A DNA stretch of 64,000 bases from the NCBI GenBank assembly GCA_040880585.1, contig JBBDID010000019.1, positions 86,010 to 150,009 of the forward strand. Direction: 5' to 3'. Shown one piece after another: positions 8,108 through 16,163 of this stretch; positions within the stretch are counted from its first letter, which is position 1; each line of letters begins with the position of its first letter. Both the position numbers and the translations under genes were made by a program. The DNA comes from Paracrocinitomix sp040880585. GTDB lineage: Bacteria; Bacteroidota; Bacteroidia; Flavobacteriales_D; Crocinitomicaceae. The notes under the pieces were generated by a model. It saw only the letters and a list, made by a program, of their open reading frames with translations, did not search any database and was not told the origin of the DNA.

Positions 8108-8797
8108 ATGGCAAAGAAAAAATTAATGCGATTTTCAGACTTGAAAAGCATGGATTTTGTGTTTGAGCCGGAGGTGCGTTCGCTCATCTCTGAAGATTTT
8201 TACTTGAAAGGGAAATGGCGCAAAAAAATATTTAAAAATCAAAATCCCGTTGTGTTGGAATTGGGCTGCGGAAAAGGAGAGTATGCCGTGGGTTTAGCAA
8301 AAAAATATCCCGATAAAAACTTTATTGGGGTTGATATTAAGGGTGCGCGATTGTGGCATGGGGCCAACACCGTGCGTGAGGATGGAATGAAAAATGTAGC
8401 CTTTTTACGCAGCCGGGTTGATTTTATAGACCGGCTTTTTTCAACCGAAGAAGTGGATGAAATTTGGCTCACTTTTTCTGATCCACAACCTAAAAAACCT
8501 AATAAACGCTTATCGTCAAGAGTTTTTGTAGAACGGTATTTGAATTTCCTGAAAAAAGGAGGAATCGTACACCTCAAAACAGATAATTCATGGCTTTTTG
8601 CTTCAACACTTGAACAAATTGAGTTATACGATTATGAATTGATCCAAAAAACATGGAATCTCTACGGTGAAATAATCAATGATTTGGATGCTGATACCCG
8701 GGAAATTTTATCCATCCGTACCCATTATGAACATATTTTTTCAGAAAAAGGCTTCGATATTAAGTATGTGAAGTTTAGAATAAACAAACTGGAATAA
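8108..8797 (+). CDS. trmB: tRNA (guanine-N7-)-methyltransferase TrmB
   Basis: 229 residues from the ATG at 8108 (MAKKKLMRF); an in-frame ATG at 8078 adds ten residues unlike the family and is less likely. The SAM-binding motif LELGCGKGEY is at about 50-59, followed by the acidic end of strand 2 (FIGVDIKGARLW), and the TrmB-specific FSDPQPKKPNKRLSS. It makes m7G46 in the tRNA variable loop using S-adenosylmethionine. Complete, ordinary length. Confidence 0.93.
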   Translation: MAKKKLMRFSDLKSMDFVFEPEVRSLISEDFYLKGKWRKKIFKNQNPVVLELGCGKGEYAVGLAKKYPDKNFIGVDIKGARLWHGANTVREDGMKNVAFLRSRVDFIDRLFSTEEVDEIWLTFSDPQPKKPNKRLSSRVFVERYLNFLKKGGIVHLKTDNSWLFASTLEQIELYDYELIQKTWNLYGEIINDLDADTREILSIRTHYEHIFSEKGFDIKYVKFRINKLE

Positions 8798-8942
8798 AAC
8801 GTCTTACAAAAAAAAATTACCTTTTTTAACACAAAACCGTCTATTTTTTACTATATTCAAAGCAACGCTACCTACTTGACAAACGTCACTAAATTGGAAA
8901 AACTTTTGATCTGGAACAGGTCATTCAAATTTAAGTAGTAAG

Positions 8943-9473
8943 ATGAGATTAGCCAAATTTTACAGAGAAGGAGAGCTTTCATCCATTCGTATGTCGAATG
9001 AAGTGGAGGCAGTAAATGAGGTGAAAGGCCTGTTTTTTATAGAGCAGTTGATTGAAGAAGGCATTTTACTTGAACTTAAAGGATCAAATAAAAATCGTTT
9101 GAGCACGGCAGATGAAGTGCGTCTGGATTTTGACCTTATTTATTCTAAAAAAGAATTGCTTAAAAAAGCGCACTTTAGCGGAAAAAAACTCGTTGACTCT
9201 GCAAAAGTAAATACAGAATTTTCTATAGAGACGATTTTGAGTATTAAAAATGAGCAGCGACATGTGAGTGCCATTTTTAGAAATTTCGTAGTGTTGCAGC
9301 CTAGGTTTGCGTGCTTTAACCGCTCAAAAGAACCCATGCTGTTCGCTAGTTTGCGAAATGACAACTATTACCTGCTCAATCCAGAGATGTCTCAAAATAA
9401 TCGATCGTTATTAACATCATTCAAAAATTGGATCAAAAACAAGATTTCTTTCAAAACGTCTTCCAGGTCGTAG
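8943..9473 (+). CDS. Hypothetical protein, unknown
   Basis: 176 residues, no signal peptide, no membrane helix. The sequence is basic towards the C terminus and has no motif I recognise. The frame is uninterrupted and preceded by a 145-bp intergenic region. Its last 46 bases overlap the apparent TTG start of the alkyltransferase-like gene, so if both starts are right the two are translationally coupled; function may be linked to DNA repair but this is only positional. Confidence 0.55.
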   Translation: MRLAKFYREGELSSIRMSNEVEAVNEVKGLFFIEQLIEEGILLELKGSNKNRLSTADEVRLDFDLIYSKKELLKKAHFSGKKLVDSAKVNTEFSIETILSIKNEQRHVSAIFRNFVVLQPRFACFNRSKEPMLFASLRNDNYYLLNPEMSQNNRSLLTSFKNWIKNKISFKTSSRS

Positions 9474-9769
9474 AACTCATTCCCAAAGGGCGTGTGACTT
9501 CTTATGGCGCTATTGCCAAATATTTGGGGGCAACTCGCTCCAGTCGCCTGGTAGGGTGGGCAATGAACGCCTCTCATAAACATCAAATCAATATTCCGGC
9601 ACACCGGGTCGTCAATCGAAATGGTTTACTCACCGGAAAAATGCATTTTCCAACTGATACCACCATGCAAGAAAGGCTAGAAGCTGAAGGAATTAAAGTA
9701 GTTGATGATCAAATCCAGAATTTCCAACAACATTTTTGGGATCCCTCCCTGGAAATTAATTTTGATTAA
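9428..9769 (+). CDS. Alkyltransferase-like protein (MGMT family, no catalytic cysteine)
   Basis: 113 residues, similar to the C-terminal DNA-binding domain of O6-alkylguanine-DNA alkyltransferase: VVELIPKGRVTSYGAIAKYL (winged helix-turn-helix) and the active-site segment IPAHRVVNRNG. In active enzymes this segment is PCHRV; here the acceptor cysteine is alanine, so this is an ATL protein that binds alkylated DNA and in known cases recruits nucleotide excision repair rather than reversing damage. The only start before a TAA at 9398 is TTG at 9428 (or ATT codons). Confidence 0.88.
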   Translation: MDQKQDFFQNVFQVVELIPKGRVTSYGAIAKYLGATRSSRLVGWAMNASHKHQINIPAHRVVNRNGLLTGKMHFPTDTTMQERLEAEGIKVVDDQIQNFQQHFWDPSLEINFD

Positions 9770-9837
9770 ACTTTCCGGATGATCAAATTAGAAAACGAAC
9801 GCTGGTGCTTGAATTTTTTGTTACTTTTTTGTGTTGT

Positions 9838-9945
9838 ACACTGAGCCGGAAATCGAGCATTCGAGATTGTAGTCGAGACTGAATGCCCCCACTGAGCCGC
9901 CCACTGAGCCGGAAGTCGAGCGTAGTCGAGACTGAAGCCGAAATC
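9838..9945 (+). repeat. Dispersed repeat with ACTGAGCCGGAAGTCGAG words
   Basis: Imperfect local copies of words such as ACTGAGCCGG, GGAAGTCGAGCGTAG and GTCGAGACTGAA. The word GGAAGTCGAGCGTAG followed by a short spacer and GAGACTGAA recurs at about 11890-11922 in the leader of the B12 operon. Non-coding; an open frame across it on minus is an artefact of the repeat. Confidence 0.7.
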
Positions 9946-9982
9946 CAACACAAAAAAGTAAGTAAAAAAAAGAATCAAATTC

Positions 9983-10082
9983 ATTATTGTCCGGTGGAAA
10001 TTTAAAAAGTTAGAAAAACCATCCCTAGCGATTCTTTCCCCTTCCGTCAACTGGCGGATCACTTGATAATACTAAGGTCAAG
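9983..10082 (+). repeat. Dispersed repeat, copy A (related to 39498-39660)
   Basis: Begins ATTATTGTCCGGTGGAAATT and continues through a block with CCCCTTCCGTC and ACTTGATAATACTAAGG. The same order of blocks is present at 39498-39607 with small differences. This copy lacks the right-hand inverted end seen in the other, so it looks truncated. It is followed by a hairpin at 10081-10119 (GCCATTTCA pairing with TGAAATGGC). Confidence 0.7.
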
Positions 10083-10119
10083 CCATTTCACTCCCTTTAG
10101 GGAGGGGAAATGAAATGGC
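10081..10119. terminator. Strong hairpin, possible terminator of the minus-strand lipoprotein gene
   Basis: GCCATTTCA at the left arm pairs with TGAAATGGC at the right arm, with an inner CTCCCT/AGGGAG stem. It is 12 bases past the stop of the minus-strand gene at 10131. There is no clear T-run, so termination is only suggested. Confidence 0.45.
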
Positions 10120-10130
10120 GGGAATGGGAG

Positions 10131-10622
10131 TCATGAAGAAGAGCTGGCTTTATTACATTTTATTCGTTCTGTCACTTTGAATTTATCTTTCTCAGCGGTA
10201 GAGTAATATAATTTATCAACGTAGCATTCACATTGTCCATTCGATAGAGTGAAATTGATAATTCTTGGACCTTCCATCCAATTTCCCCGTCCCCAATTTG
10301 TCACTTTAAATCCTATTGATTTCAATGAATCAACAAGGACTAATTTTTCATATTTATCTGAAGCGACAGAGTCCAAAACTGGATATAGATCAATAAATTC
10401 AATGTCTTGTGTTGTACAAATGCCAAGCATTAATGAGTCAATATAATTTCGCTTAACTTCTTTGTAATTCCATCCACTTTCAGTGGTATCACGATCTAAT
10501 TCTTGAGTTTTTGATTCGTTTTCAATTCCGTTATGGTTTTCAGGCGATTCTTCCTTTTTAGTCTGGCTGTCACAATTCCATAGAACCAAAAAAATTATTG
10601 CCGCTATAATTATTTGTCTCAT
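10131..10622 (-). CDS. Putative lipoprotein, unknown function
   Basis: 163 residues from the ATG at 10622 (MRQIIIAAIIFLVLWNC), giving a lipoprotein signal with Cys at residue 17. A longer in-frame reading up to 10688 would destroy this signal, so it is rejected. The mature part is acidic and then has a domain with conserved-looking Cys (GICTTQD, NGQCECYVD). Not recognised. It sits in a repeat-rich accessory stretch with one other orphan gene in the same direction. Confidence 0.65.
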   Translation of the reverse strand: MRQIIIAAIIFLVLWNCDSQTKKEESPENHNGIENESKTQELDRDTTESGWNYKEVKRNYIDSLMLGICTTQDIEFIDLYPVLDSVASDKYEKLVLVDSLKSIGFKVTNWGRGNWMEGPRIINFTLSNGQCECYVDKLYYSTAEKDKFKVTERIKCNKASSSS

Positions 10623-10766
10623 TGTCGTTTTGTAGCTTATGGGTAATGGACAAGGATAAGCATTGTGCAGGATTTCGTAGCAATACACTGTCCGTCCACC
10701 GCAAAGTTTCTTAGAAGTAAAAATGCTAAATTTTAGGCGTTAAGCCCACATTACGCTTATACAATG

Positions 10767-11366
10767 TTACCACACGTTTTTATTTTCAATTTTATATTTA
10801 TAAGGATTCTCAGAATCCATTTCACCATTGTGATAAATTAGAAACTCTGCTGAATCTTGGTCAAAATTTATTGTTTCAATCTGTTTAATTTCTCTCAAGC
10901 ATAAACTGCTTTCGTAAACAATTTCTTTGTCGAAAATCAGAAATTCTGTCTCGGTCAAATGAATGAGTTCACCACAAGACATTATTCCACCAGTTGTGAC
11001 TTGAATTTTGTAACCGTCAGTAATTTTGCTTTCATAAATTGTACGTCCGAATAATAAAGTAAATAGGCTCAAAAGAATTAAAGGAACAAGAATTACAACT
11101 GTGATGAGTTTTCTTTTGCTATTCTTTACAAGTGCGAAATAGATGATGGTTGTCGTAATGAATATTATTCCAATAGTTAAGTTTGAATAAAGTCCTTTCA
11201 GCTTGTATCCGTTAAATAAAAGTATTGTCAAAACGACAAAAATCACCGTAATTAAAATTAATATTCGATTGATTGCTTTCTCCACCTTCGGGAAATTCCA
11301 CTTTGTCAATTGAGGAATTAAATTCAGTCCAATTACAATCAATATGAATATTACTAATGCGGTCAT
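10767..11366 (-). CDS. Putative membrane protein, unknown function
   Basis: 199 residues with four hydrophobic segments in the first 110 residues (ALVIFILIVIGLNLI, ILILITVIFVVLTILLF, LTIGIIFITTTIIYFAL, LITVVILVPLILLSLFTLLF), then a soluble C-terminal domain of about 90 residues with CGELIHLTE and ESSLCLREI. No family recognised. Its flanks carry related sequences (TGGTAACAT before and GTTACCACACG after, read on plus), which may be cassette-like boundaries. AT-rich compared with the housekeeping genes nearby. Confidence 0.65.
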   Translation of the reverse strand: MTALVIFILIVIGLNLIPQLTKWNFPKVEKAINRILILITVIFVVLTILLFNGYKLKGLYSNLTIGIIFITTTIIYFALVKNSKRKLITVVILVPLILLSLFTLLFGRTIYESKITDGYKIQVTTGGIMSCGELIHLTETEFLIFDKEIVYESSLCLREIKQIETINFDQDSAEFLIYHNGEMDSENPYKYKIENKNVW

Positions 11367-11553
11367 TTTTTAAACGTATGGTAACATCCGTGCAGCACAG
11401 ATTAGTTTTAATCCCCTCAAATATACCGAATAAAGTTCACTACTAAACGCTTGTACCCGTTTGTATAAGGGTGTAACTGTGAGATTTCGTTTATTAAAAC
11501 TTCTGCCAATGGCACGTTTGGCAGCCTGATCATCAACATTAAATAGATCATGG

Positions 11554-11584
11554 TTGACGGATTAACTTTTTATCTATACATTTG
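11554..11584 (+). promoter_or_regulatory. Promoter of the cobalamin riboswitch operon
   Basis: TTG at 11554-11556, a 20-base spacer and TACATTTG at 11577-11584 fit the Bacteroidota -33 (TTG) and -7 (TAnnTTTG) elements. Transcription would begin near 11591, just at the first helix of the riboswitch. Confidence 0.7.
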
Positions 11585-11589
11585 CCCTG

Positions 11590-11790
11590 AGTTTTGGTTT
11601 CTACGCCTCAGGCATAGAATTAAAAGGGAATCAAGTGAAAAACTTGTACTGTTCCCGCAGCTGTAAGCTCCGAAACCATGTCTATAACCACTGTTAGCAT
11701 CTTAACACTAATGGGAAGGAGGCATGGCCAGGGAGTAAGTCAGAAGACCTGCCGATCTCACACTAACAACGCTTTCGGGATAAAAGCAAA
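11590..11790 (+). ncRNA. Cobalamin riboswitch
   Basis: Aptamer landmarks in order: AATTAAAAGGGAA near 11619-11631, the GTGAAAA...CTTGTACTGTTCCCG segment with CAGCTGTAAG near 11655-11670, CCACTG near 11687, ATGGGAAGG near 11711, and the B12 box AGTAAGTCAGAAGACCTGCC at 11734-11753. A following hairpin (GCTTTCGGGATAAAAGC at 11771-11787) may be part of the expression platform. It should repress the downstream uptake genes when adenosyl- or other cobalamin is plentiful. The genes that follow fit this role. Confidence 0.93.
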
Positions 11791-11834
11791 GTTTAGGATG
11801 TTACCGTTGTTCCAATTGCTGCACACTAAGACGC

Positions 11835-11930
11835 AGACCGAGCGAACCGCTGATCGAGCGTAGCCAAACCGGAAGTCGAGTCGGTAGTCGAATCGGAAGT
11901 CGAGCGTAGCCGAGACTGAAGGTGAGGCAA
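11835..11930 (+). repeat. Dispersed GTCGAG repeat inserted in the operon leader
   Basis: Words CGGAAGTCGAG, GGTAGTCGAATCGGAAGTCG and GAGCGTAGCCGAGACTGAA recall the repeat at 9838-9945. It lies between the riboswitch and the first gene, lengthening the leader to about 255 bases after the aptamer. Confidence 0.65.
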
Positions 11931-12044
11931 AGCCAAAGCAGGACCCGGATTAATAGTAACACTTAATCTTCGTTTCTATTCCTTTTAATTATTAACCTGC
12001 ACGACCAAAAAAACAAAATAAATCGTGCGCAAAAATTTAAAAGG

Positions 12045-13049
12045 ATGAAAAAATTTTTACTTATTGTTGGTTTAACGACTACATTTTGTGCAAACTCACA
12101 AACACAGTGGTGGTTGGGTGATTTTGAATCTCCGGTTTTAGGCCCGGATAGTGCCTGGTATGGACAAGATCAAGTGATAGATGGAGATACTACTTTTCAA
12201 AGTGGATCTTTCACCTTTGAGCTTAATTATAACTCTAGCTGGGACACATTTTCGGGTTTTTCAATTTCAAGCGAAACAGACAATGTAACTCCCGGTTACA
12301 CCAATCAATTCAGCGCAATAACCGGATCAGGATATAATGGGAGTGATCAATATTCTGTATGCTACGCTTCTTCATTTGCAAATAATAGGGTGTTTTTACC
12401 TGATGGTATGTGGTTTACTAATTTTTATGTCACGAATACCGCTTATGCATATTATTCTATGTTATATGGAGATTCATTTGCCAAACCTTTTGGAGCAGAT
12501 ACCAATGCACAAGGACAGATTGACGGTACAAATGGAGAAGATTGGTTTTTACTCACCGTTTATGGGCTTGACTTGGACACCCTTTACACCGGAGATTCTG
12601 TGAATGTTTACCTGGCGGATTATACTTTTCCGGAAGATTCAAATGATTACATATTAGATACCTGGAAGTTTGTTGATCTTGGCAACTTTTCTATGAACAC
12701 AATAGGGTTGGATTTTGTGCTCAGTTCATCTGATACATCAGGCGGATTTGGAATGAATACTCCGGCGTATTTTGCTGTGGATAATTTTGATGGCGGTGCT
12801 GAAGGTATTTTTGAAAAAGAGATTGCTGAAATTTTGCCTTATCCGAATCCAACTACCGGAGATGTGCAAATACCAACGCCGGTTGGCGCTCAGCTTGAAC
12901 TCTATGATATGAATGGACGATTGGTGAAATCTGAAATTGCATCATCAACAAAGACGAGTTGGAATATAGGGGGTCTGGACAAAGGAATTTATCTGCTGAA
13001 ATCAAATCTCAATGGAAATCTGCATCAGGCAAAAGTTATTCTTCAATAA
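12045..13049 (+). CDS. DUF4465 surface protein with T9SS type A sorting domain, B12 operon
   Basis: 334 residues. Signal peptide at 1-18 (MKKFLLIVGLTTTFCANS). Residues 20-250 match my memory of DUF4465: FESPVLGPDSAWYGQD at the start, GSDQYSVCYAS in the middle and FGMNTPAYFAVDNF at the end. Such proteins recur in Bacteroidota cobalamin loci and are thought to be surface B12-capture proteins. C-terminal 65 residues are a T9SS sorting domain (PYPNPTTGDVQI, LELYDMNGRLV, LDKGIYLLKS). First gene after the cobalamin riboswitch; a purine-rich AAAAGG precedes the ATG by a few bases. Confidence 0.85.
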   Translation: MKKFLLIVGLTTTFCANSQTQWWLGDFESPVLGPDSAWYGQDQVIDGDTTFQSGSFTFELNYNSSWDTFSGFSISSETDNVTPGYTNQFSAITGSGYNGSDQYSVCYASSFANNRVFLPDGMWFTNFYVTNTAYAYYSMLYGDSFAKPFGADTNAQGQIDGTNGEDWFLLTVYGLDLDTLYTGDSVNVYLADYTFPEDSNDYILDTWKFVDLGNFSMNTIGLDFVLSSSDTSGGFGMNTPAYFAVDNFDGGAEGIFEKEIAEILPYPNPTTGDVQIPTPVGAQLELYDMNGRLVKSEIASSTKTSWNIGGLDKGIYLLKSNLNGNLHQAKVILQ

Positions 13050-13095
13050 CGGATCTCCAATTGATGTTTATCAAACAAAACAATAATTAGAAATA

Positions 13096-15111
13096 ATGGC
13101 TATCCCAAAAATATATTTGATTGGTGGGATAGCCATTGCTATGTATTTTAACTGTTATTCACAGGATACAACAATGAAACACAAGAAATTGGAGGTTGTT
13201 CCTGTGATTGAAAAGGCAAAGCAATCTGAGTTCATCACCGATATTTCTTCATCCTGCCCTTCTTATACCCTTTCCAAAGAAAAGATGATCGATCTGGGAA
13301 CGGTAGATATTGGGGATGCCATGCGATATGTGCCCGGTGTTCAGTTGAAAGATTATGGCGGAATCGGTGGAATCAAAACCGTTTCATTCAGAAGTTTGGG
13401 CGCTGCGCATACCTCCGTCAGTTTAGACCATTACTTGCAACCCAATACACAAACCGGAAGTATCAACTTATCGGCCTTTGAAACATTTGGGATGAGTCAG
13501 TTGCAATTCACCTCCGGACAACCTGCTTCTATGGATGCCATGCCCTCAGCTTATGTACTGGCCAATCACATTGCCGTGGCAGCAAGCATTATGGAAACAG
13601 ATTCCGTCTTACGGTGGAAAGTCTATCAAAATATGAGCAGCATCCATGCGTATGAATCGGGGGTGCTTTGCAGTGTGCCGATTAAAAAAAAGGCATTTAT
13701 AGGATTTCAGGGATTTGGACGGTACGGATCGGGGCAATATCCTTTTGTGTCTACACTCAGCGGAGATGAAGAAGAGCAAATCCGAACCAATGCAGACCTA
13801 CTCAGCATAAAGGGGAGGGCAGTTGCCGGATATCGCTGGAAAAATGCAAGCATAGCCGCTAACTTCAGTTATTACAAAAATGACCAATTGCTGCCGGGAG
13901 CCGTGATTCTTTTTAATCCATTCAATGATCAGGAATTGCACCAAAGCAATTACCGGGCAGATGTAAATTATACCCTGACAAAAAAAGACTGGCACCTGCG
14001 GACAACTGCTTTTTCACAGTCCAATGAAACGGATTATTACGATCCTACTTTTTTAAATGCACAGGGATTTATCCGATCCAATTACCAACAACAGATCTCC
14101 GCTGCCGGGATGATGCTTTCCAGAAAATTGAAATACCGTTCTGAACGTTTATTTGCCGGTGTAGACGGTACGTATTCCCAATTGGAAAGCGATCAATTTA
14201 CTGCCCGCCCAAAAAGAATGGCCGTCAATACGGTGGTTGGCATTTCAAAATGGTTGGGGAAATGGAAAGTAGAAGGCAATTTGACCCATCAGTTTATTCA
14301 GGATGTCGCCCGTTCTTCTGACACACTGAAAACGATCAATTATTCAAAATTTTCACCCTATATCTCCATAGGCGTTTTGCCCTTCGATCAACAAAACATC
14401 CGTTTTCGGTTTTTCTACAAACGCGTATTTCGCATGCCCACCTTTAATGATCTGTATTACAATTTTATTGGCAACACCAACCTTTTACCGGAAGATGCGC
14501 AGTTGTTTAACGGAGGAGGCACCTGGGGCAAATCTTTTGGAAAAGAGCAACAACAGCACCGGGTAGAACTGAACGTAGACGCTTTTTATAATCGGATTAA
14601 AAATAAAATCGTGGCCATCCCCACCAAAGACCTGTTTAACTGGAGTATGCAAAATATCGGCAAAACAGAAGTGAAAGGAGTAGAGGCAGGATTGGCGTAT
14701 CAATTAAAAAAGAACGAATGGGAATACGCCGTGACCACCGCCCATATTTTTAATGTGTCAATAGATATTACCGATCCCGAAAGTCCTTCGTATGGCCATC
14801 AAATTCCGTATACACCTTTGTACGCATCTACCCAATCGCTCAGCATAGCATTTAAGGGATATAAGATCACCACCAATTTATTGTACACAGGAAAGAGATA
14901 TACACTTAATGAAAACATTCCCTCCAACCAATTAAATGCTTTTACCGATTGGAATATAGGCGTCGAAAAGACATTTTCATTCAAGAAAAACAGAAAATTG
15001 GGCATACATCTACGCATGATGAATGTGCTCAATAAAAATTATGAAGTGATCAGAAGCTTTCCCATGCCGGGGAGGTATTATCAATTTACTCTAAACGTTG
15101 GAAACCTATGA
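13096..15111 (+). CDS. TonB-dependent outer membrane receptor, probable cobalamin transporter (BtuB-like)
   Basis: 671 residues, signal peptide at about 1-22. The plug domain is clear: VDIGDAMRYVPGVQLKDYGG, GGIKTVSFRSLGAAHTSVSL. A 22-strand barrel follows and ends with an aromatic-rich strand (MPGRYYQFTLNVGNL). Length is near that of BtuB (about 600). The substrate is inferred from the riboswitch upstream and the BtuG-like partner downstream, not from the barrel itself. Its stop overlaps the next ATG by four bases, so the receptor and the lipoprotein are coupled. Confidence 0.87.
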   Translation: MAIPKIYLIGGIAIAMYFNCYSQDTTMKHKKLEVVPVIEKAKQSEFITDISSSCPSYTLSKEKMIDLGTVDIGDAMRYVPGVQLKDYGGIGGIKTVSFRSLGAAHTSVSLDHYLQPNTQTGSINLSAFETFGMSQLQFTSGQPASMDAMPSAYVLANHIAVAASIMETDSVLRWKVYQNMSSIHAYESGVLCSVPIKKKAFIGFQGFGRYGSGQYPFVSTLSGDEEEQIRTNADLLSIKGRAVAGYRWKNASIAANFSYYKNDQLLPGAVILFNPFNDQELHQSNYRADVNYTLTKKDWHLRTTAFSQSNETDYYDPTFLNAQGFIRSNYQQQISAAGMMLSRKLKYRSERLFAGVDGTYSQLESDQFTARPKRMAVNTVVGISKWLGKWKVEGNLTHQFIQDVARSSDTLKTINYSKFSPYISIGVLPFDQQNIRFRFFYKRVFRMPTFNDLYYNFIGNTNLLPEDAQLFNGGGTWGKSFGKEQQQHRVELNVDAFYNRIKNKIVAIPTKDLFNWSMQNIGKTEVKGVEAGLAYQLKKNEWEYAVTTAHIFNVSIDITDPESPSYGHQIPYTPLYASTQSLSIAFKGYKITTNLLYTGKRYTLNENIPSNQLNAFTDWNIGVEKTFSFKKNRKLGIHLRMMNVLNKNYEVIRSFPMPGRYYQFTLNVGNL

Positions 15112-16151
15112 AAAATCTACTGATAACAGGACTGATGGTATTGCTTTTTTCGTGTAAAAAAGATGATCCGGTTGTGGTTCCCGAAAAATATGATAACGGA
15201 TTGATCCTTCTCAATGAGGGATTATTTCAACAAAACAATGCGTCCATTTCTTTTTACGATATACAGCAGGGAGAATCCTATCAGCAGGTGTTTCAGGCAG
15301 AAAATAATCGGGGATTAGGCGATACGGCCAATAATTTTGAGAAATATACGCTGGGAGATTCCACTTACCTCATTATCGCAGTAGATATTTCCAGCCAGTT
15401 AGAGATTGTGCATGCCGGCTCCCTGAAATCTGTGGCGCAAATTCCGGTTTTTAACGGCAGCATAGCAAGAGAACCCAGAAGGGTTTTGGTAGCAGGCGAT
15501 AAGGCGTACAGTTGTAATTATGACGGAACCGTATCTGTGGTAGATTTAAATACTTATAAGATCACCAATACGATTACTGTGGGGCAAAACCCGGATGGAA
15601 TGCTGATCGTTGACAACAGATTGTATGTAGCCAATTCAGGAGGATTGAATTATCCCGTTTACGATTCTACCATGTCGGTGATTGATCTCAATACAGAAAC
15701 ATTGATCAGCACTTTTGAAACACGCATCAATTCATCTGCTATGCTGAAAGACAGTGAAGGCGATATTTATTTGCTTTCCAATGGAAATTATTCGGATGTT
15801 GCCCCAGCCATGTTGCACATTGATACAGAAACCAACCAGGTACTTCAGCAATTTGATGTGTCGATTGGAGGATGGGATTTAAAAGGGGAGTGGTTGTATT
15901 ATTACGATTTTGATTTACAGGGGATTTATCGATTCAACACCCTTTCTGAAACCTTTGAAAATATGCAATTGCTGGATGCGGCCGGGCACACAACTTTTTA
16001 TGGACTTTACATACTTGGAAATGATTTATTTACCGTTGATGCCAACGATTATGTCAATTCCTCTACGGTGCGTTGTTATGATTTGAACGGCAATCACAAG
16101 TATGAATTTACTGCCGGCTTAAATACTACAGATCTTATTTTGAATGAATAA
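15108..16151 (+). CDS. BtuG-like beta-propeller lipoprotein (YncE/DUF5074 type)
   Basis: 347 residues. Lipoprotein signal MKNLLITGLMVLLFSC with Cys at 16. The rest shows the propeller rhythm of YncE-like proteins: GTVSVVDLNTYKITNTITVG, QNPDGMLIVDNRLYVANSGG, STMSVIDLNTETLISTFET. In Bacteroides, BtuG is a surface beta-propeller lipoprotein that binds B12 tightly and hands it to BtuB; the order here (receptor, then propeller lipoprotein, overlapping by four bases, under a B12 riboswitch) supports the same role. Binding residues cannot be judged by eye. Confidence 0.82.
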   Translation: MKNLLITGLMVLLFSCKKDDPVVVPEKYDNGLILLNEGLFQQNNASISFYDIQQGESYQQVFQAENNRGLGDTANNFEKYTLGDSTYLIIAVDISSQLEIVHAGSLKSVAQIPVFNGSIAREPRRVLVAGDKAYSCNYDGTVSVVDLNTYKITNTITVGQNPDGMLIVDNRLYVANSGGLNYPVYDSTMSVIDLNTETLISTFETRINSSAMLKDSEGDIYLLSNGNYSDVAPAMLHIDTETNQVLQQFDVSIGGWDLKGEWLYYYDFDLQGIYRFNTLSETFENMQLLDAAGHTTFYGLYILGNDLFTVDANDYVNSSTVRCYDLNGNHKYEFTAGLNTTDLILNE

Positions 16152-16163
16152 ATACAAGGAACC

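Noticed and set aside
9766..10062. 98-residue minus-strand frame
   Set aside because: It runs through the dispersed GTCGAG repeats and the copy A element; composition is that of repeated words, and there is no signal or domain.
11678..11863. 61-residue plus-strand frame in the B12 leader
   Set aside because: It overlaps the riboswitch core and repeat words; the RNA explains the sequence.
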